Source: Epichloe hybrida
Lineage: Eukaryota; Ascomycota; Sordariomycetes; Hypocreales; Clavicipitaceae
NCBI GenBank assembly: GCA_019022495.1
Contig: JAFEKR010000001.1
Span: forward strand, 6,386,001 to 6,450,000
DNA length: 64,000 bases
Direction of reading: 5' to 3'
Shown here one piece after another: positions 34,924-46,728 of this stretch (its first letter is position 1; each line of letters starts with the position of its first letter). The notes under the pieces are model-generated. The model saw only the letters and a program-made list of their open reading frames with translations. It was not told the DNA's origin and did not search any database. Position numbers and translations under genes: made by a program.

Positions 34924-35605
34924 ATCTGGGCGACCATGTTAATAGAATGCACAGGTGACGAGGGGAGAAAGGTGCGATGGGCGTTTCGGTAAACCGCGGA
35001 AGAATACGCAGACGTAGTGAATTCTACTCAGACCTCGGGCGTTTTGGTTTCATCATTTCCTTTCTCGAACATGAACATGTGGCCGATGTGATTGATGGCT
35101 GCACATGATCCGTACTTGGGAGGGATGATGGGGTATGATGGAGCACATTCCAGCAGTGATGCCATGGTTGCTGATGATGTCTTGGTTTGCCACATTGCTG
35201 ACACAAGAACGCGCAACTGAGTACAGATCCAAGACAAGCGCTGCCAGGGCGAAGCTTGGATCGCATGCCACCGCCATGGGTCGGATTGACTCACAGACAA
35301 TGAATGTGGCCCGTTTGAGCTGTGCTCTCGTGGTTGCTTCCAGGGGGGCGGGCACATGGAATGACATGCGGCTGGGCAGATAGTCGAACGTCAACCGGAC
35401 AGCCGCTCTACGTCAACGAGAGCATTCCTCGCCTCGTGGCACATTCTATTCATTGTCGATTTGTCGATTGAGCCAAGAAACAGAAGAAACCCTGCTTTCC
35501 AGTATAAGAGGCGGTCGTGAGATGCTCCCCGCTTCGTGAAGGAAACATTCGCTCGCCGTCTCCAAACAACAATCCAAACAACAATACATCAAGATCTTCA
35601 TCACA
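34924..35605. other. Intergenic upstream of the peroxidase gene
   Basis: Minus-strand frames of 80-113 codons (35024-35394) overlap each other in several phases and show no domain, so I do not call a gene. A possible TATA-like AGTATAAGAGG lies at about 35501, roughly 100 bases before the peroxidase start. Confidence 0.4.
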
Positions 35606-36874
35606 ATGGTCACATTGCGAGCCGTCCTCGCCTCCGCGCTCGTGGTCACTGCTCGGGCCGATGATGTAGCGACGGCCCAAACGCAAGCAGATGCGGCTAT
35701 GGACCAAAGATTGTTCAATTATCGAGCACCTGGGCCCAACGACTGTGAGTATTAAAGACGATTCGAGGCGGTTGCCAAATATCAAGAAGAATCCAATGGC
35801 TGATGAAATCCCAGCCCGGAGTCCATGTCCAGGACTCAACGCCCTCGCCAACCATGGCTTCATTCCCCACAACGGCCGAAACGTCAACTTTGTCAATCTC
35901 GTCGTCGCTGCCTTTGAGGGACTGGGAACTTCCCCGGAAACGAGCGCTATCGTGGGAGGAGTAGGACTCGCCTCGTCGCACAACCCTCTCACGCTCGGCT
36001 TCGACCTGGAAGACCTGCGCAACCACCTCTTCCTGATTGAGCACGACTGCAGCATCTCCAGAAACGACGAGTCGATCGGGAACAACAACAAGTTCGACCC
36101 GAAGCTCTGGGACGTGGCGCTGAAAGTTCTCAACCAGTCGGACTCGGTGGGTCCCGTCACCCTCGGCAACGCCAAGGCCGCGCGGATCGCGGACCAGAGG
36201 AAGCTCAACCCCAAGACAGTCTACGGGCCTAGGGCGGCAGCGTTCGGGGGCATCGAAATGGGCATGATACTGTCGGCGCTCTCGACGCCAACCCTCAACC
36301 CTCTGAGCGGGAGGTCCATGTCCGCCGACGATCTGAAAAATTCGTTTGGAACCCCCGACGGGCTTCTCAAGGCTCTCACTTTCGGACTCGGCAACGTCAA
36401 GACCGAGTACTTGAGAAGTATCTTCGAGGACGAGAGACTGCCTACGCATCTTGGTTGGAGACCTACCCCCGAGACCAACAATGTCTTTACTACTCTTGCG
36501 GTCGGCGTCGTCGCCCTTGCTTCGGACCCAAATTTGCTCATAGATGTTGCCGGAGTAGCTTTAGGCAGTCCCCTGGTAAGCCTAGCCCATCGAATTAGAC
36601 AGACACCCGTGCATCATCGCGGGAAAAGAAAAAAAAAGAAAAAAAAGCCTGCTAATTTTCTCCTCTTTTTTTTTAGGACGTACTGGGCGCTGTGCTCCCC
36701 ATCCCAAAACAGGTCATCACCATCCTGAGCAGCATAAGCGGTTCGCTCGAAGCGCTCGGACATAAATCAAAGTTCTTGCGGGCAGCCCACAAGTACCTGG
36801 AGGAGAATGATCACAAGGTGGACGAGCAGATGTTTTGGAATGTAGCGGCCGCGGGCTTGTCGCCAGACGAGTAA
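35606..36874 (+). CDS. Secreted chloroperoxidase-type heme-thiolate peroxidase (Peroxidase_2)
   Basis: Exons 35606-35744, 35815-36575 and 36677-36874 close in phase to 365 residues. The first 18 residues form a signal peptide with an AxA end (TARA, then DD). The heme-thiolate motif PCP is at residues 50-52 (Cys51 as the fifth heme ligand), followed by the family's ANHGFIPHNGR. EHD at residues 122-124 matches the chloroperoxidase acid-base/Mn site; unspecific peroxygenases have EGD there. The family uses H2O2 to halogenate or oxidise organic substrates outside the cell. The final exon is Ala/Lys-rich and less conserved. It is the last intact gene before the AT-rich island, about 250 bases away, and shows no excess of AT or internal stops. 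Confidence 0.85.
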
Positions 36875-37130
36875 GAGCCCACCAGGGGAGAGTGATGTCG
36901 CATTCTATCGGGTGGCCGAGATTGTAATTATTGGGTCGAGAATTGAGGATAATGAATACCTCCCGCTTGACGACCTTGTACGGTAGAGAGACCGACGATG
37001 AGACGTATCTGAATGATGGATTACACCGATGTTCTTTTTATTTGGAGATTAGAAAAGGATTACACGATAGGTATAAGAGAGCATGCCACTAGAGAATTTC
37101 TCACCGCAAATTCGATGAATGGGCCACATC
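36875..37130. other. Peroxidase 3' flank up to the island edge
   Basis: Normal base composition until about 37,130, where it changes sharply to AT-rich sequence. No terminator or gene recognised. Confidence 0.5.
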
Positions 37131-38441
37131 CAATGAGAAAGGAAGTGTATTATCTTTAGGATTACTATAAGTATTAATACGCTTAAAGAGCGTATAGTAT
37201 AACTAGGTAAACTAAGTAAAATACTAGTAGTGTGTTAGTATATATATTAGTAGTAAGAAAGGGAGGATAAACCCTAGTATAGTCCTTATTATTACGCGTA
37301 TAATAGGTGTATTTTATTAAGTTATTTATATAAGTTAGGAGTAATACATAGTAAGATAGTAGTGAAGTTATACTTAGAGAATTAGTATATTAGGTTAGGA
37401 TAGATTTGCCCTTAATAATATATTATAGCTCTACGCTATTACTATCTTTAGGTGTAATAGCCTATATTATAACCTACTACACATAGTAAATATAAGGAAT
37501 CTTTATTTTACTAGCATTACTAGCTATAAGTTAGTAGGGTAGGCGCTAGGGGGGTAGAGATATTATACTTATATTAAGATTTTTAAAGCTATATACTTCT
37601 TACTAGGAGACTTTAAAGGAGATATTAAGGAATTCTTCTTACTAGAGGGAGGTAATAGTAGCGAAGTAGTAGCTTATATTAAAGATATTATTAACTACTA
37701 GTAAGTTAGTAGTAATATGCTATAAGAAACTTATAAGTAAAAGATAAGTAACTAACCTTTTAGCGTTTAAGAGGATTTAGGCGTTTTAGATAAGGGTAGA
37801 TATAGATAATAAAGTAATGCTATAGGATATTAGTAACTACTATAAGAGAAGCTATAAAGCTACTAGCTTATAGGTAAGGGTAACTTATAATACTAAGGGA
37901 GAATATAGAGGGAAGAAAAGTATATAGAAGTAGGGGAAAGTAGGCCTCCTTTATATTAGCCCTAGACCCCTAAGTAATCTACGCGCTATGTGTAGCTAAT
38001 CTAGGAATTATAATATTCACGGTTATAGCTACTACTAGTAGATACGCACGCTAGCTACGAACTCCTAGCGAGATTAATATAACATCCCTAATATTAGATA
38101 AGAAGTTATTTGTTTTAAATAGCGCGCGTCACCCTATCCATTTAACCTAATTATAAAATTTAACAGGTAGCCTGTCCACTTAGTGCTAGTAACTTACTAG
38201 ATAGAGGCATATATATTAAAGGTAATAAAGCAGTAAGTGTGTAGCTATTTATAATCTAAAGGTTACAAGAAGGATTACCTAGGACCCTGTAATGTCTATC
38301 TTATTATTTAAAGCGGATGCAATACTACGCACTAATAGTATAGCTAGTAACATAGGCATTACCATAGGTTATACGTAGCATACACACACTAGCTAAGTAG
38401 CTTTTTTTAATTAAGGATAATTATATATTAGGGGGGTAGTA
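37131..38441 (+). mobile_element. Degenerate retroelement remnant, probably the interior of an LTR element
   Basis: Assigned by position: it ends at 38430-38440 in a purine-rich tract (TTAGGGGGGTAGTA) directly before an LTR-like sequence, as a polypurine tract does in a plus-oriented LTR element. A short protein-like stretch (GDIKEFFLLEGG then SSEVVAYIKDII) is readable near 37,615-37,700, followed by many stops. I cannot assign a retroviral domain. The left limit is simply where the composition changes. Confidence 0.4.
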
Positions 38442-38708
38442 TGTTAGGAGCATGGAGGCTAAGGGGCTATAGATAGGATGGTTATATATTAGAGCCCTTA
38501 GATAAGCCTTAGGTTCCGCGAATAACTAAGTAGCTATAAGATAGCTATGTGCACGTAGTAGGGTATTTAGATAAGGACCGCCTATAAGAGATGTGGGAGG
38601 TTAGAGTTTAAGACCTTTATGTACCTACCCCTAAGTAGTAGCTCTTTAGCTATGACTAAGAACCTTAGCCTTTACTCCGTTTATATCTCCCTAAACACAG
38701 TCGTGACA
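38442..38708 (+). repeat. Putative LTR, 267 bp
   Basis: Begins TGTTAGGAGC and ends GTCGTGACA, so it has TG...CA ends with a short inverted repeat (TGTTA/TGACA). A G-rich tract lies immediately upstream. It is less AT-rich than its neighbours. No partner LTR was found in the window, so it is either a solo LTR or the 3' LTR of a truncated element. Confidence 0.55.
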
Positions 38709-38766
38709 TCTTAGCTTACTTTCTTAGTTAAATAGTTTTTTTTAAAAGTAAGTCTAAAGTAAGTTT

Positions 38767-39260
38767 AAAGTGGGTCTAAAGTAAGGTTATTTAGTTATAT
38801 CTCTTACTTAGTTATAGCTTTTATAGTTTTTTATAATCTAGTCTTAGAAAAGAAGGGATTTATAAAAGTGGGTCCAAAGTAGGTCTATTTAATTATACCT
38901 CTTACTTAATTTTATAACTTTTATAGTTTTTTATAATATAGTCTTAGAAAAGAAGGGATTTATAAAAGTGGGTCCAAAGTGGGTCTATTTAATTATATCT
39001 CTTACTTAATTTTATTACTTTTATAGTTTTTATAACATAGTCTTAGAAAAGAAGGGATTTATAAAAGTGGATCTAAAAGTGGGTCTATTTAATTATACTT
39101 GTTACTTAGTTATAGCTTTTCTAGTTTTTATAATCTAGTTCTATAAAAGAAAATATTAATAAAAGTGGGTCTAAAGTGGGTCTTGTTAGATATATCTTTT
39201 ATTTATTACTAGCTTTTATACTTTTTTTATAATCTAGTTAAAGAAAAAAGAGATATTAAA
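38767..39260. repeat. About 100-bp minisatellite, five imperfect copies
   Basis: The word AAAGTGGGTC(C/T)AAAGT recurs at about 38767, 38864, 38964, 39063 and 39161, with a matching remainder (TTACTTA...TTATAGTTTTTTATAAT...AGTCTTAGAAAAGAAGGGATT). Spacings are 97, 100, 99 and 98 bases. The outer copies are the most diverged. Confidence 0.85.
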
Positions 39261-39600
39261 GTTTATTATTATTATTATTACTATTATAGCTAAAGTACTA
39301 GTACTAGCTATATAGAAAGCTAACTAAGGTAAATAATATATTTTTACTATTATTATTTTAAATATTATTTTAAAAAAACATAAGAAAGAAATTAAGAAAA
39401 GTGTTTTATTTTACTAATATTTTTATAAACCTTAAAATACTAAATAACTAAAAAGTAAAGCTTTTTCTATAGTAATTTACTAATACTTACTAATGTTTTT
39501 ATTTAAGTTATTTATTTATTATTTAAACTTAATTAAACTTTAACACTTATAATATTATAAAGTAATAAAAGCTATTCTTACTTATTCTAAGTAATTTTAA

Positions 39601-39770
39601 GCTTTTTTAAGCTATTCTAAGCTATTCTAAGCTATTATAAGCTATTATAAGCTATTATAAGCTATTATAAGCTATTATAAGCTATTATAAGCTATTATAA
39701 GCTATTATAAGCTATTATAAGCTATTATAAGCTATTATAAGCTATTATAAGCTATTATAAGCTATAAGCT
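39601..39770. repeat. 10-bp tandem repeat GCTATTATAA
   Basis: Thirteen consecutive perfect copies of GCTATTATAA occupy 39631-39760, preceded by two GCTATTCTAA variants and looser copies from about 39,570. The perfection contrasts with the mutated surroundings and suggests recent slippage expansion. Confidence 0.95.
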
Positions 39771-39859
39771 ATTATATTATTAAAAAATTCAAAATACTAC
39801 AAATACTACAAAATACTACAAATACTACATGTAGTAGAAAAATTTCATTGTAGTGTAGT

Positions 39860-39945
39860 ATGTAGTGTAGTGTAGTATGTAGTGTAGTGTAGTATGTAGT
39901 GTAGTGTAGTATGTAGTGTAGTGTAGTATACTACACTACACTACA
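39860..39945. repeat. 17-bp GTAGT-type repeat ending in a 34-bp perfect palindrome
   Basis: ATGTAGTGTAGTGTAGT repeats with a 17-base period at 39860, 39877, 39894 and 39911. The last copy runs into its own reverse complement: bases 39912-39928 pair perfectly with 39929-39945, which would form a 17-bp hairpin or cruciform. Shorter GTAGTGTAGT and ACTACA words surround it (39,790-39,975). Confidence 0.9.
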
Positions 39946-39975
39946 AATACTACAAGATGTAGTGTAGTGTAGTAC

Positions 39976-40634
39976 AAAGCTCTGCTTATCCCCCCCTTTC
40001 TTCTCCTATAAAAAAGTAAGCATATATTAACGCTAGACCCCTGTTGTGTAGCTACTATAGAAAAACCTAGTAGGGTAACGCAGGTAGCCTAGTAGAGCTA
40101 GTAGGTTACTAGGTAAGGTTATATCTCCGCTATATAAAGTAGAAAAATTTTTAGTGTAGTAGGCGCCCTACTTTACTCTAGTCCCACCCCTGAAAATACT
40201 AGCTACCTCTCTTAGAACCCCCTATTACTAGCTATCTCCCTGCCTCCTCTGCCCCCTTAACTTCACCCTAATCTTATATCCTATCTATTACCTACTAAAC
40301 TTAAGCTTTACTTTAAGTAGCTCCCTTATTAGTAATTATCCAGCCCCTTATTATATAATATGCTACCCTTATTTACTCCTAGCCTTTATTTATAAATATA
40401 AATAACCTATACTCTAATTAGAGCTTAACTAATTTATCCTAAAATATAAATAACCTATCTCCCCTCCCTTAACTTTACCTCCTTCTACCTCCCTATTATT
40501 ATAATTTCTTCTTTTTATACCCTTTCTAATCTTATTTATTAATTATCTTACTACCTCTAAGCTCCTTTCTTATATCTAGTCTGCTTTTTATTATAAGTAG
40601 TGTTATCTCCCCCTTTAACTAACTTACTACTAGC
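39976..40634. other. AT-rich sequence without recognised features
   Basis: Short pyrimidine-rich patches (for example CCCCCCCTTTCTTCTCC near 39992) but no LTR, repeat or protein similarity that I can support. Confidence 0.4.
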
Positions 40635-41372
40635 ATGCCCCCTCCCCTTTCTTTACCCCCTCCTACTCTATCTAAGTATACTTACCTTAGTAAGTATATT
40701 TTAGAAGGAGACTCTAATAATAAGGACCTCTCTAATAGTAAGGAGTATGATTTTCTATGTAGTTCTTATGTAAATAATCTCTAAAATAAGGGCACCCTTA
40801 ACTATGCCCTAGGGCTAAACTAGGCCTATTACTATTATTAAGCTAGCTATTGTATATACCTCTAGGAGAAGTACTTATATAGCATAGACCTAAAACTCTG
40901 CTATACCTTTAAATATCTTAAGAATCTTATATATGTAAGGAAAGCTATTAAGACTCTAGCTATGCTATAGACTAGTAATAATAAGGGGTAGTATGCTACC
41001 CTTATAAAAACTTTTATTTACTACTATAAATATTTTAATAGTATACTTACTACCGCTTATATTAATCTAGCTAAGGCATAGCCCCTAGCCTCCTCCCCTA
41101 CGGGTATAGCCTATGCCTAGGGTGCCTTTAAGGTATAGTAACTTATACTTACCTAGATAATGCCTACCCGCTAAGGATATAATAACCTAGCTACTAAATT
41201 CTTTTATAGTATAAGAACTATAAATAATAACTTAGCCTAGTCTATCTCCGCCTAGGAGGTAGGTAATGCCTAAGTCTAATAAATAGCCAAAACCATTATA
41301 GAGCTAGCTTACACTATTACTAAGGCCTGCTGCTAATGTAATAATAATAATAACACCCCCCTCCCTTCCTGA
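40635..41372 (+). pseudogene. Decaying 245-codon frame of unknown family
   Basis: A single plus frame from ATG 40635 to TGA 41370-41372 reads as protein interrupted by about 15 in-frame stops, mostly TAG or TAA. Between stops it is coherent: YILEGDSNNKDLSNSKEYDF near the start, KNLIYVRKAIKTLAML in the middle, and an Ala/Ile/Cys-rich end. Composition and stop types fit an ancestral frame degraded by RIP. I do not recognise the family; it could be a gag-like or captured host gene. It ends right where the left side of the outer gypsy element begins. Confidence 0.5.
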
Positions 41373-42811
41373 ATTATTTTATATTATAGTGGAATTTCAG
41401 CGCTAGGTTATGCGCGTATTAGATAGAAATTAGGTATCTCTTAGCAGTCTTTAGTTAAATTAAAATACACTTTTTTAGGGCCATTATTTATTTGTATATC
41501 CCCCTATTATGATTTAAAACGGTTAAGTGCTTCTGTGTATACTATGCTTTCTAATAGCTCCTAAGTTAGCTATATATAACCTCTCTATTTAACTAAGATA
41601 TTCTGGTTTAAACCCCTACCTAGTGTGTTTTTAGCTATAAGGATTTCCTCTACCTAATACTCCATAAGATTATTATTAGTATCTATTATAACTAGCTCTA
41701 GTAGTGGACGTTTATTAGCTAGTCTTTAGCTTAGTAGTGGATTATCTACCGCATGCTAAATTAAGTTAATATAAAAGATAGGATATAGTCCCCTTAGGAT
41801 ATCTAACCTAACCGTTAAGGGCATGGGCACCTTAAGTACCTTATATTTAGCTATAACCTAATCTAACTTCTTATAGGGATGGTTTGTTTTAATATTATAA
41901 AGGCTAAGCTATATATAGTCCCTAACCTAGAATCACTCCGCTAGCTTATAACTACTATTTATATCCTCCTACTATTATTACTAGATAAAGGCTATTACGG
42001 CCTATATTAAATCTATACTATCTTTTAAATATTATAGAAAGGCTTAAGCCCTCCCCTTTGCTAATATAGTAGATTACCCTATAGGTAATAGATCCTGAAT
42101 TATAGCTATATTAAACCTATGGAGTGCTATGTTTATGCTTATCCTAGTTACTAATAAATCCCTGTTATTTAATACTAGCTAGTAAGCTAGTAGGTAATTT
42201 AGCCATTTAAATTAGGAGAAAGATAGTATTACGTGTAGTACTGCCTATACTTCCTAGTTTACCCTTTTTATGCCGCTATCTATCTATGGGTAATATGTGG
42301 TAGAAAGTAGCTATTATACGCTAACCTTATCACAAAGTTCTATCTAAAAATTACTTAGCTAGTCCGACCTGTAATCCGTGATAATTTGTGTAGGGAATTC
42401 GTAGAAATGCTACTAGTAGTATTTAAATTATTTCATGTATGCCCTAGCCTTTATTAATAATATTACTTCTAACTAGACGTACTTTAAGAGCTAATTAGTA
42501 ATAACTATAAGGAACCATAGCTAATCCTATGTTTCTGCTAGAAGGTTAGTTATAAAGTTAATAGATATTTATAACTAGTACCTATTAGGGGGCGGAATAG
42601 GTTTTAGCAAGCCTTGTTGTAGTTACTAGCTTTTCCGCCCTCTATAGTAGTAATAGTTTTATATAAACTAGGCCACATCCTATAACATGCTATCCTAGTG
42701 GAAGTCTCTTTAAAGCGCCTTAAAGGTTATATTTTAACCTAGGTAACCTAATAAGGGCAAGTTATAAACGCACTATATTAATGTTATAGTTAATGGCTCC
42801 TACTTAGGGAC
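41373..42811 (-). mobile_element. Outer chromodomain Ty3/gypsy element, 3' portion
   Basis: Minus-strand reading. The integrase core is recognisable at about 42,240-42,400 (FPTQIITDYRSD, then LSNF, IELCDKVSV and LLSTTYYP separated by TAG stops). A chromodomain is readable at about 41,570-41,690 (VEEILIAKNT and NILVK, RGY). A G-rich tract at about 41,500-41,510 (minus strand ATAATAGGGGG) may be the polypurine tract, putting the 3' LTR at about 41.37-41.5 kb. The element is interrupted at 42,811/49,412 by the inner gypsy insertion. Confidence 0.7.
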
Positions 42812-43013
42812 TGTGAGAACAAAGGGATAGCTAGGTAAGAGGTATAGGGGCGTTCGTATATTGACTGAAGCTTGCTAGGTCTAAGTGTGTTATACGTGCG
42901 AGTCGCTAACTTATAGGTAGTGACTCGCTAGTGTTACGTAAACCTAGCCCTAGGGCATAGTGCGCCTGCCTAGTGGTATACTAGTGCGCTAGTGTTATAA
43001 GTAGGGCCTCATA
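42812..43013 (-). repeat. 3' LTR of the inner gypsy element
   Basis: 202 bp, plus-strand start TGTGAGAAC, end GGGCCTCATA. It aligns without gaps to 49210-49411; I count about 26 differences, all transitions. Confidence 0.93.
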
Positions 43014-46000
43014 ATTACCCCCCCACTTTTAGCTAGGCTTCTAAATAGCTTTCAGTAGGTACTATACAGCTATTTGCTAAGTAGTAGCTATACTAAAACA
43101 ATAATAAATAATATTAGTGTTTAAGTACAAATTCACCTATGACTCCCTATTATATTACTAACTTTTCCCTTTCTTATCTATAGTAAACTTTTCCCTAGAT
43201 ACTATCACATTGTTAGTTACTATAACTTTACCTTTACTACTCGCCTTATTATTAGAATGAAATCGGACAGGGAAAGCGTCAAGAGCGTTATTATTATGGC
43301 CATCCCTAATATCTATTTAAGAGGATATTCTTATATGCATTATCTGCGTATAGGTTACGCGGACTTTAAGAAGAATTCTCTAGCTAAGCCTAATATCCCT
43401 TAGATTAACTATTAATTCCCTAGCGCGCTAACTACTATTATTAAAGGGAAACATTTAAAGCGTTATATCTAGTATATCAAACGTAGCAATACTTATAAGA
43501 TAGTAGGTATATTATATTCTCTACTCTTTCGGTCCCTAATTACCTATATCTCTCTAGGTAATACTAACTATATAAGGGGATTTTCTAGATTTTCTTACTG
43601 CCCTTAATTAGGTAAAAACTTTAATAGACACCCTAAGTAATTAGGACCCTAATAACCCTAATGATTATATATTTTCTAAGGCAACTTGCTGCTGTTTTAG
43701 CACTTATTATCTAAACCTTATTTTAAGGTTTAATTACGCTAATATAGCTTATTATGTTTCCTTTAGTTTAACTAGGGCCGCTAAGGTCCATTAGGTATGT
43801 TTTATTATATGTTCTCTAGACCTTCGCTTACTCCCTAGGTAGGCCGCTTTAGCTATATATAATTAGTACATTATTTTGCGCTAGTAACTTTTAGTTACTA
43901 TATATCCTACCCCTGCCCTAGGGATTATAAGTTATTACTCCTCCTTTACTACCTATTTGCTAACTTTTATAGCTAAACTATACTATATATTATAATTCCT
44001 AGAAGAGAAAAATAACTTTATAGCTATAATATTATAATCTAGGATTTATGCCCTAGGGGGTGGTGAAGCACTAGTTTTTCTAGGTAATAGAGGTAGCGGT
44101 TTAGGAGAATAAGAGCAAGGGCGCTAAGTACCTCCTTTATAATAGCGTTATTTTAACGCATAAGGGGGCAACCATAGAAGGGTTTCCTATAAGACTCCTC
44201 TCCTTATAGGCATCTTTTCTTTTATTATTTAGCAGATAGTCTAATAAGGGTTTTAATTAGAGTATAATAGCGGCTAATAAGGCTAGGCCTTTTTTGTAAT
44301 TACCTTATCCCTTATTACTTATAACTTAATTATATCTTACTATACTTTCTGCTTATTTTACTTTAATAGAAAGCTTAAATTATGCGTTAAGTGCCTTCTA
44401 TATCTTCTAACGCTACCTATTAATTATATTCGCTTAGCTAGCCCTTCTATTTTACTAGGTATTCATCGCCTTCATATATCTTCCTATAATCCCTAACTTC
44501 TTTAACTTTAAACTTATTGTTATTATCTTTAAGGTCTAGTATTAGTATGTCCTTATCTAGGGCGTCTTCCTAGCGATTCCATAGCTCTAATAGGCTAACG
44601 TGGAACACATTATATAGTTAGCTATACTTATTAGGTAGCGCTAGTTAGTATGCTTATTTACCTATAGCGTTAAGTATCTAAAATAGCCTAATAAATCTTA
44701 GGTTTAGCTTTTATTTTACATCCTTAAGCCTAATATTCTTTACTAATAGTAATACTAAGTCTTCTCTTTTTAAGGTTATTAGCTAATATCTCTAGTTATA
44801 GTACTTCGCCTACGCTTCGGTAGCCCTTACCTAGTTATACGCTAGTTTCTCCCTAACCTTATATAGCTTTTAACACACACGTAAGCCTCTAGGACCTCCC
44901 CCTCTATGCTCTTACCCTTAAGAGCAAGGCAGAACTTAGGTAAATAGCCTATAAGAGCGTAGTTAGGGAAGTAGCCCGTTATCCTGTTAATAGTATTATT
45001 ACATATAAATTAGGCTATTAGGAGTAGCTTTAGCTATAGTTATTAGTTCTCTTTAATAAAATATCATAAGTAATGCTTAAGCACCTAATTTATTCTCTCT
45101 ATCTGCCCGTTAGTTTAGGGGTGAAACGCTATTAAAAGCCTCTGCTTTACACATAACTAGTAATATACCTCTAACTAGAATTAGCTTGTGAATACTAATC
45201 CTCTATTAGACATAATGCCCTCTAGCGCTCTAAATTATAGCTTAATCTCCTTATAAAATAACTTTGCTAATTTGGCTATGTTAATTATAGTCTTTATAGG
45301 AAGGAAGATAGAGTACTTAGTAAATTAGTCTATAATCACTAGGATTATGTTAGTTTCTTGCTTACCTAGCCACACTAGTAGTAAACCTATAATAAAGTCT
45401 ATTAAGATCTCCGCCTATGGTTACCTTAGTATTAGCAGCAATTTAAGGCTTCCATAGGGGCGGTGCTATCTTACTACAACGCACTAGTATACTCCGTAGC
45501 TAGACATATAGTCTAAAACAGCTTTACTTATTACTAGCTACTAATAGTAATATTTTAGTAGCTTTAGAGTGCATTTAGTCCTAAAGTAACCTACTAATGG
45601 ATTATTATAGTGTAGCTATAGAAGCTCCTATTATAAGATAGGCTCCTATAAAATAACTACCTAGTCTTTATATATTAGGAGGCCCCTTGCGCTACGTAAC
45701 CATAGACTAGCTTTTCCCCTCCCTTTTACTTAGGAGTTAACCTTACCTCTACGCTTTTGTAGATCTAGATCTTAGTCCTATGCCTTTTATAGTAGTTACG
45801 CTAATAGTTTATTCGCCGCGGATTAGTAAGGATTTAGTAATATAACAGCCCCCTAAATTACTTATACTATACTAATATCTCGAACATACACTACCTTCTC
45901 CTTAAAATCACCCTTATTTAGCTAACCTATTACTAGATTCACGGTAGCTAACTAGCCTTTCACCTAGGCTATTCTTACCTTAGTAGGTTCTAAGACTAGC

Positions 46001-46728
46001 ATTACGCTATAACTTCTTTAATATATTAGTACTTCTTCTTCTACTATAAAGATATCTGCTATCTTCCTTTAAAGCTCTAGTAGAAGCGCCCTATTTAACA
46101 TAGGTTTGCCCTTATAATCAGACCTTCTTAATAGTGTATTCGTAGGGTTGCTCTTCCTTAGTCTATACTTAATTATAAAATAGAAAGGGTAGAGGAACAT
46201 ATACTATTATACCTATCTTCTATTTAGCTTCTACTGCCTTATAAAGGTTTATAGGTTATAATAGTCTAATAGGACCTCTATAGGTATCTTTATGCCTTTA
46301 ATATAATATTACTAGTGTTTAAACGACTTTACTATAGCAAGTAGCTCTTAATTAGCTATGCTATAGTTACATTCAGTGTTTATAAACTTCCTTAACTAAA
46401 AGGCTACTAGATACTAACAGCCCTTATTATCTTGCTAAGATAGGATTCCTACTATTACGAAAATTAAGGTATCTATCTTAATACACACTGCCTAACTTAG
46501 GTTATAGTGTTAGAGTAAAGGCGCTTACTAAAAGGCATCTTTTAGCTAGTTAAACACTAACTACTCCTTTTCTCTGAATATAAACCTCCTAGTCTAGATG
46601 CTATTTTAACTGCCCTTTATTAATATATAAAGAGGTGCTGTAATTCCGGAGTATTTATAAATAAACCATTAGTAGAAGTTATAGAACCTAAGAAATAACT
46701 ATATATTCTTAAAACTTATTAGCTTCTT

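Noticed and set aside
34924..35400. Minus-strand gene suggested by overlapping frames at 35024-35394
   Set aside because: Frames in several phases compete, and none shows a domain, a good splice pair or a coherent end.
35450..36449. Long minus-strand frames (244 and 254 codons) over the peroxidase gene
   Set aside because: They are antisense shadows of GC-rich peroxidase exons; the plus-strand product has a signal peptide, PCP and EHD motifs and consistent splicing.
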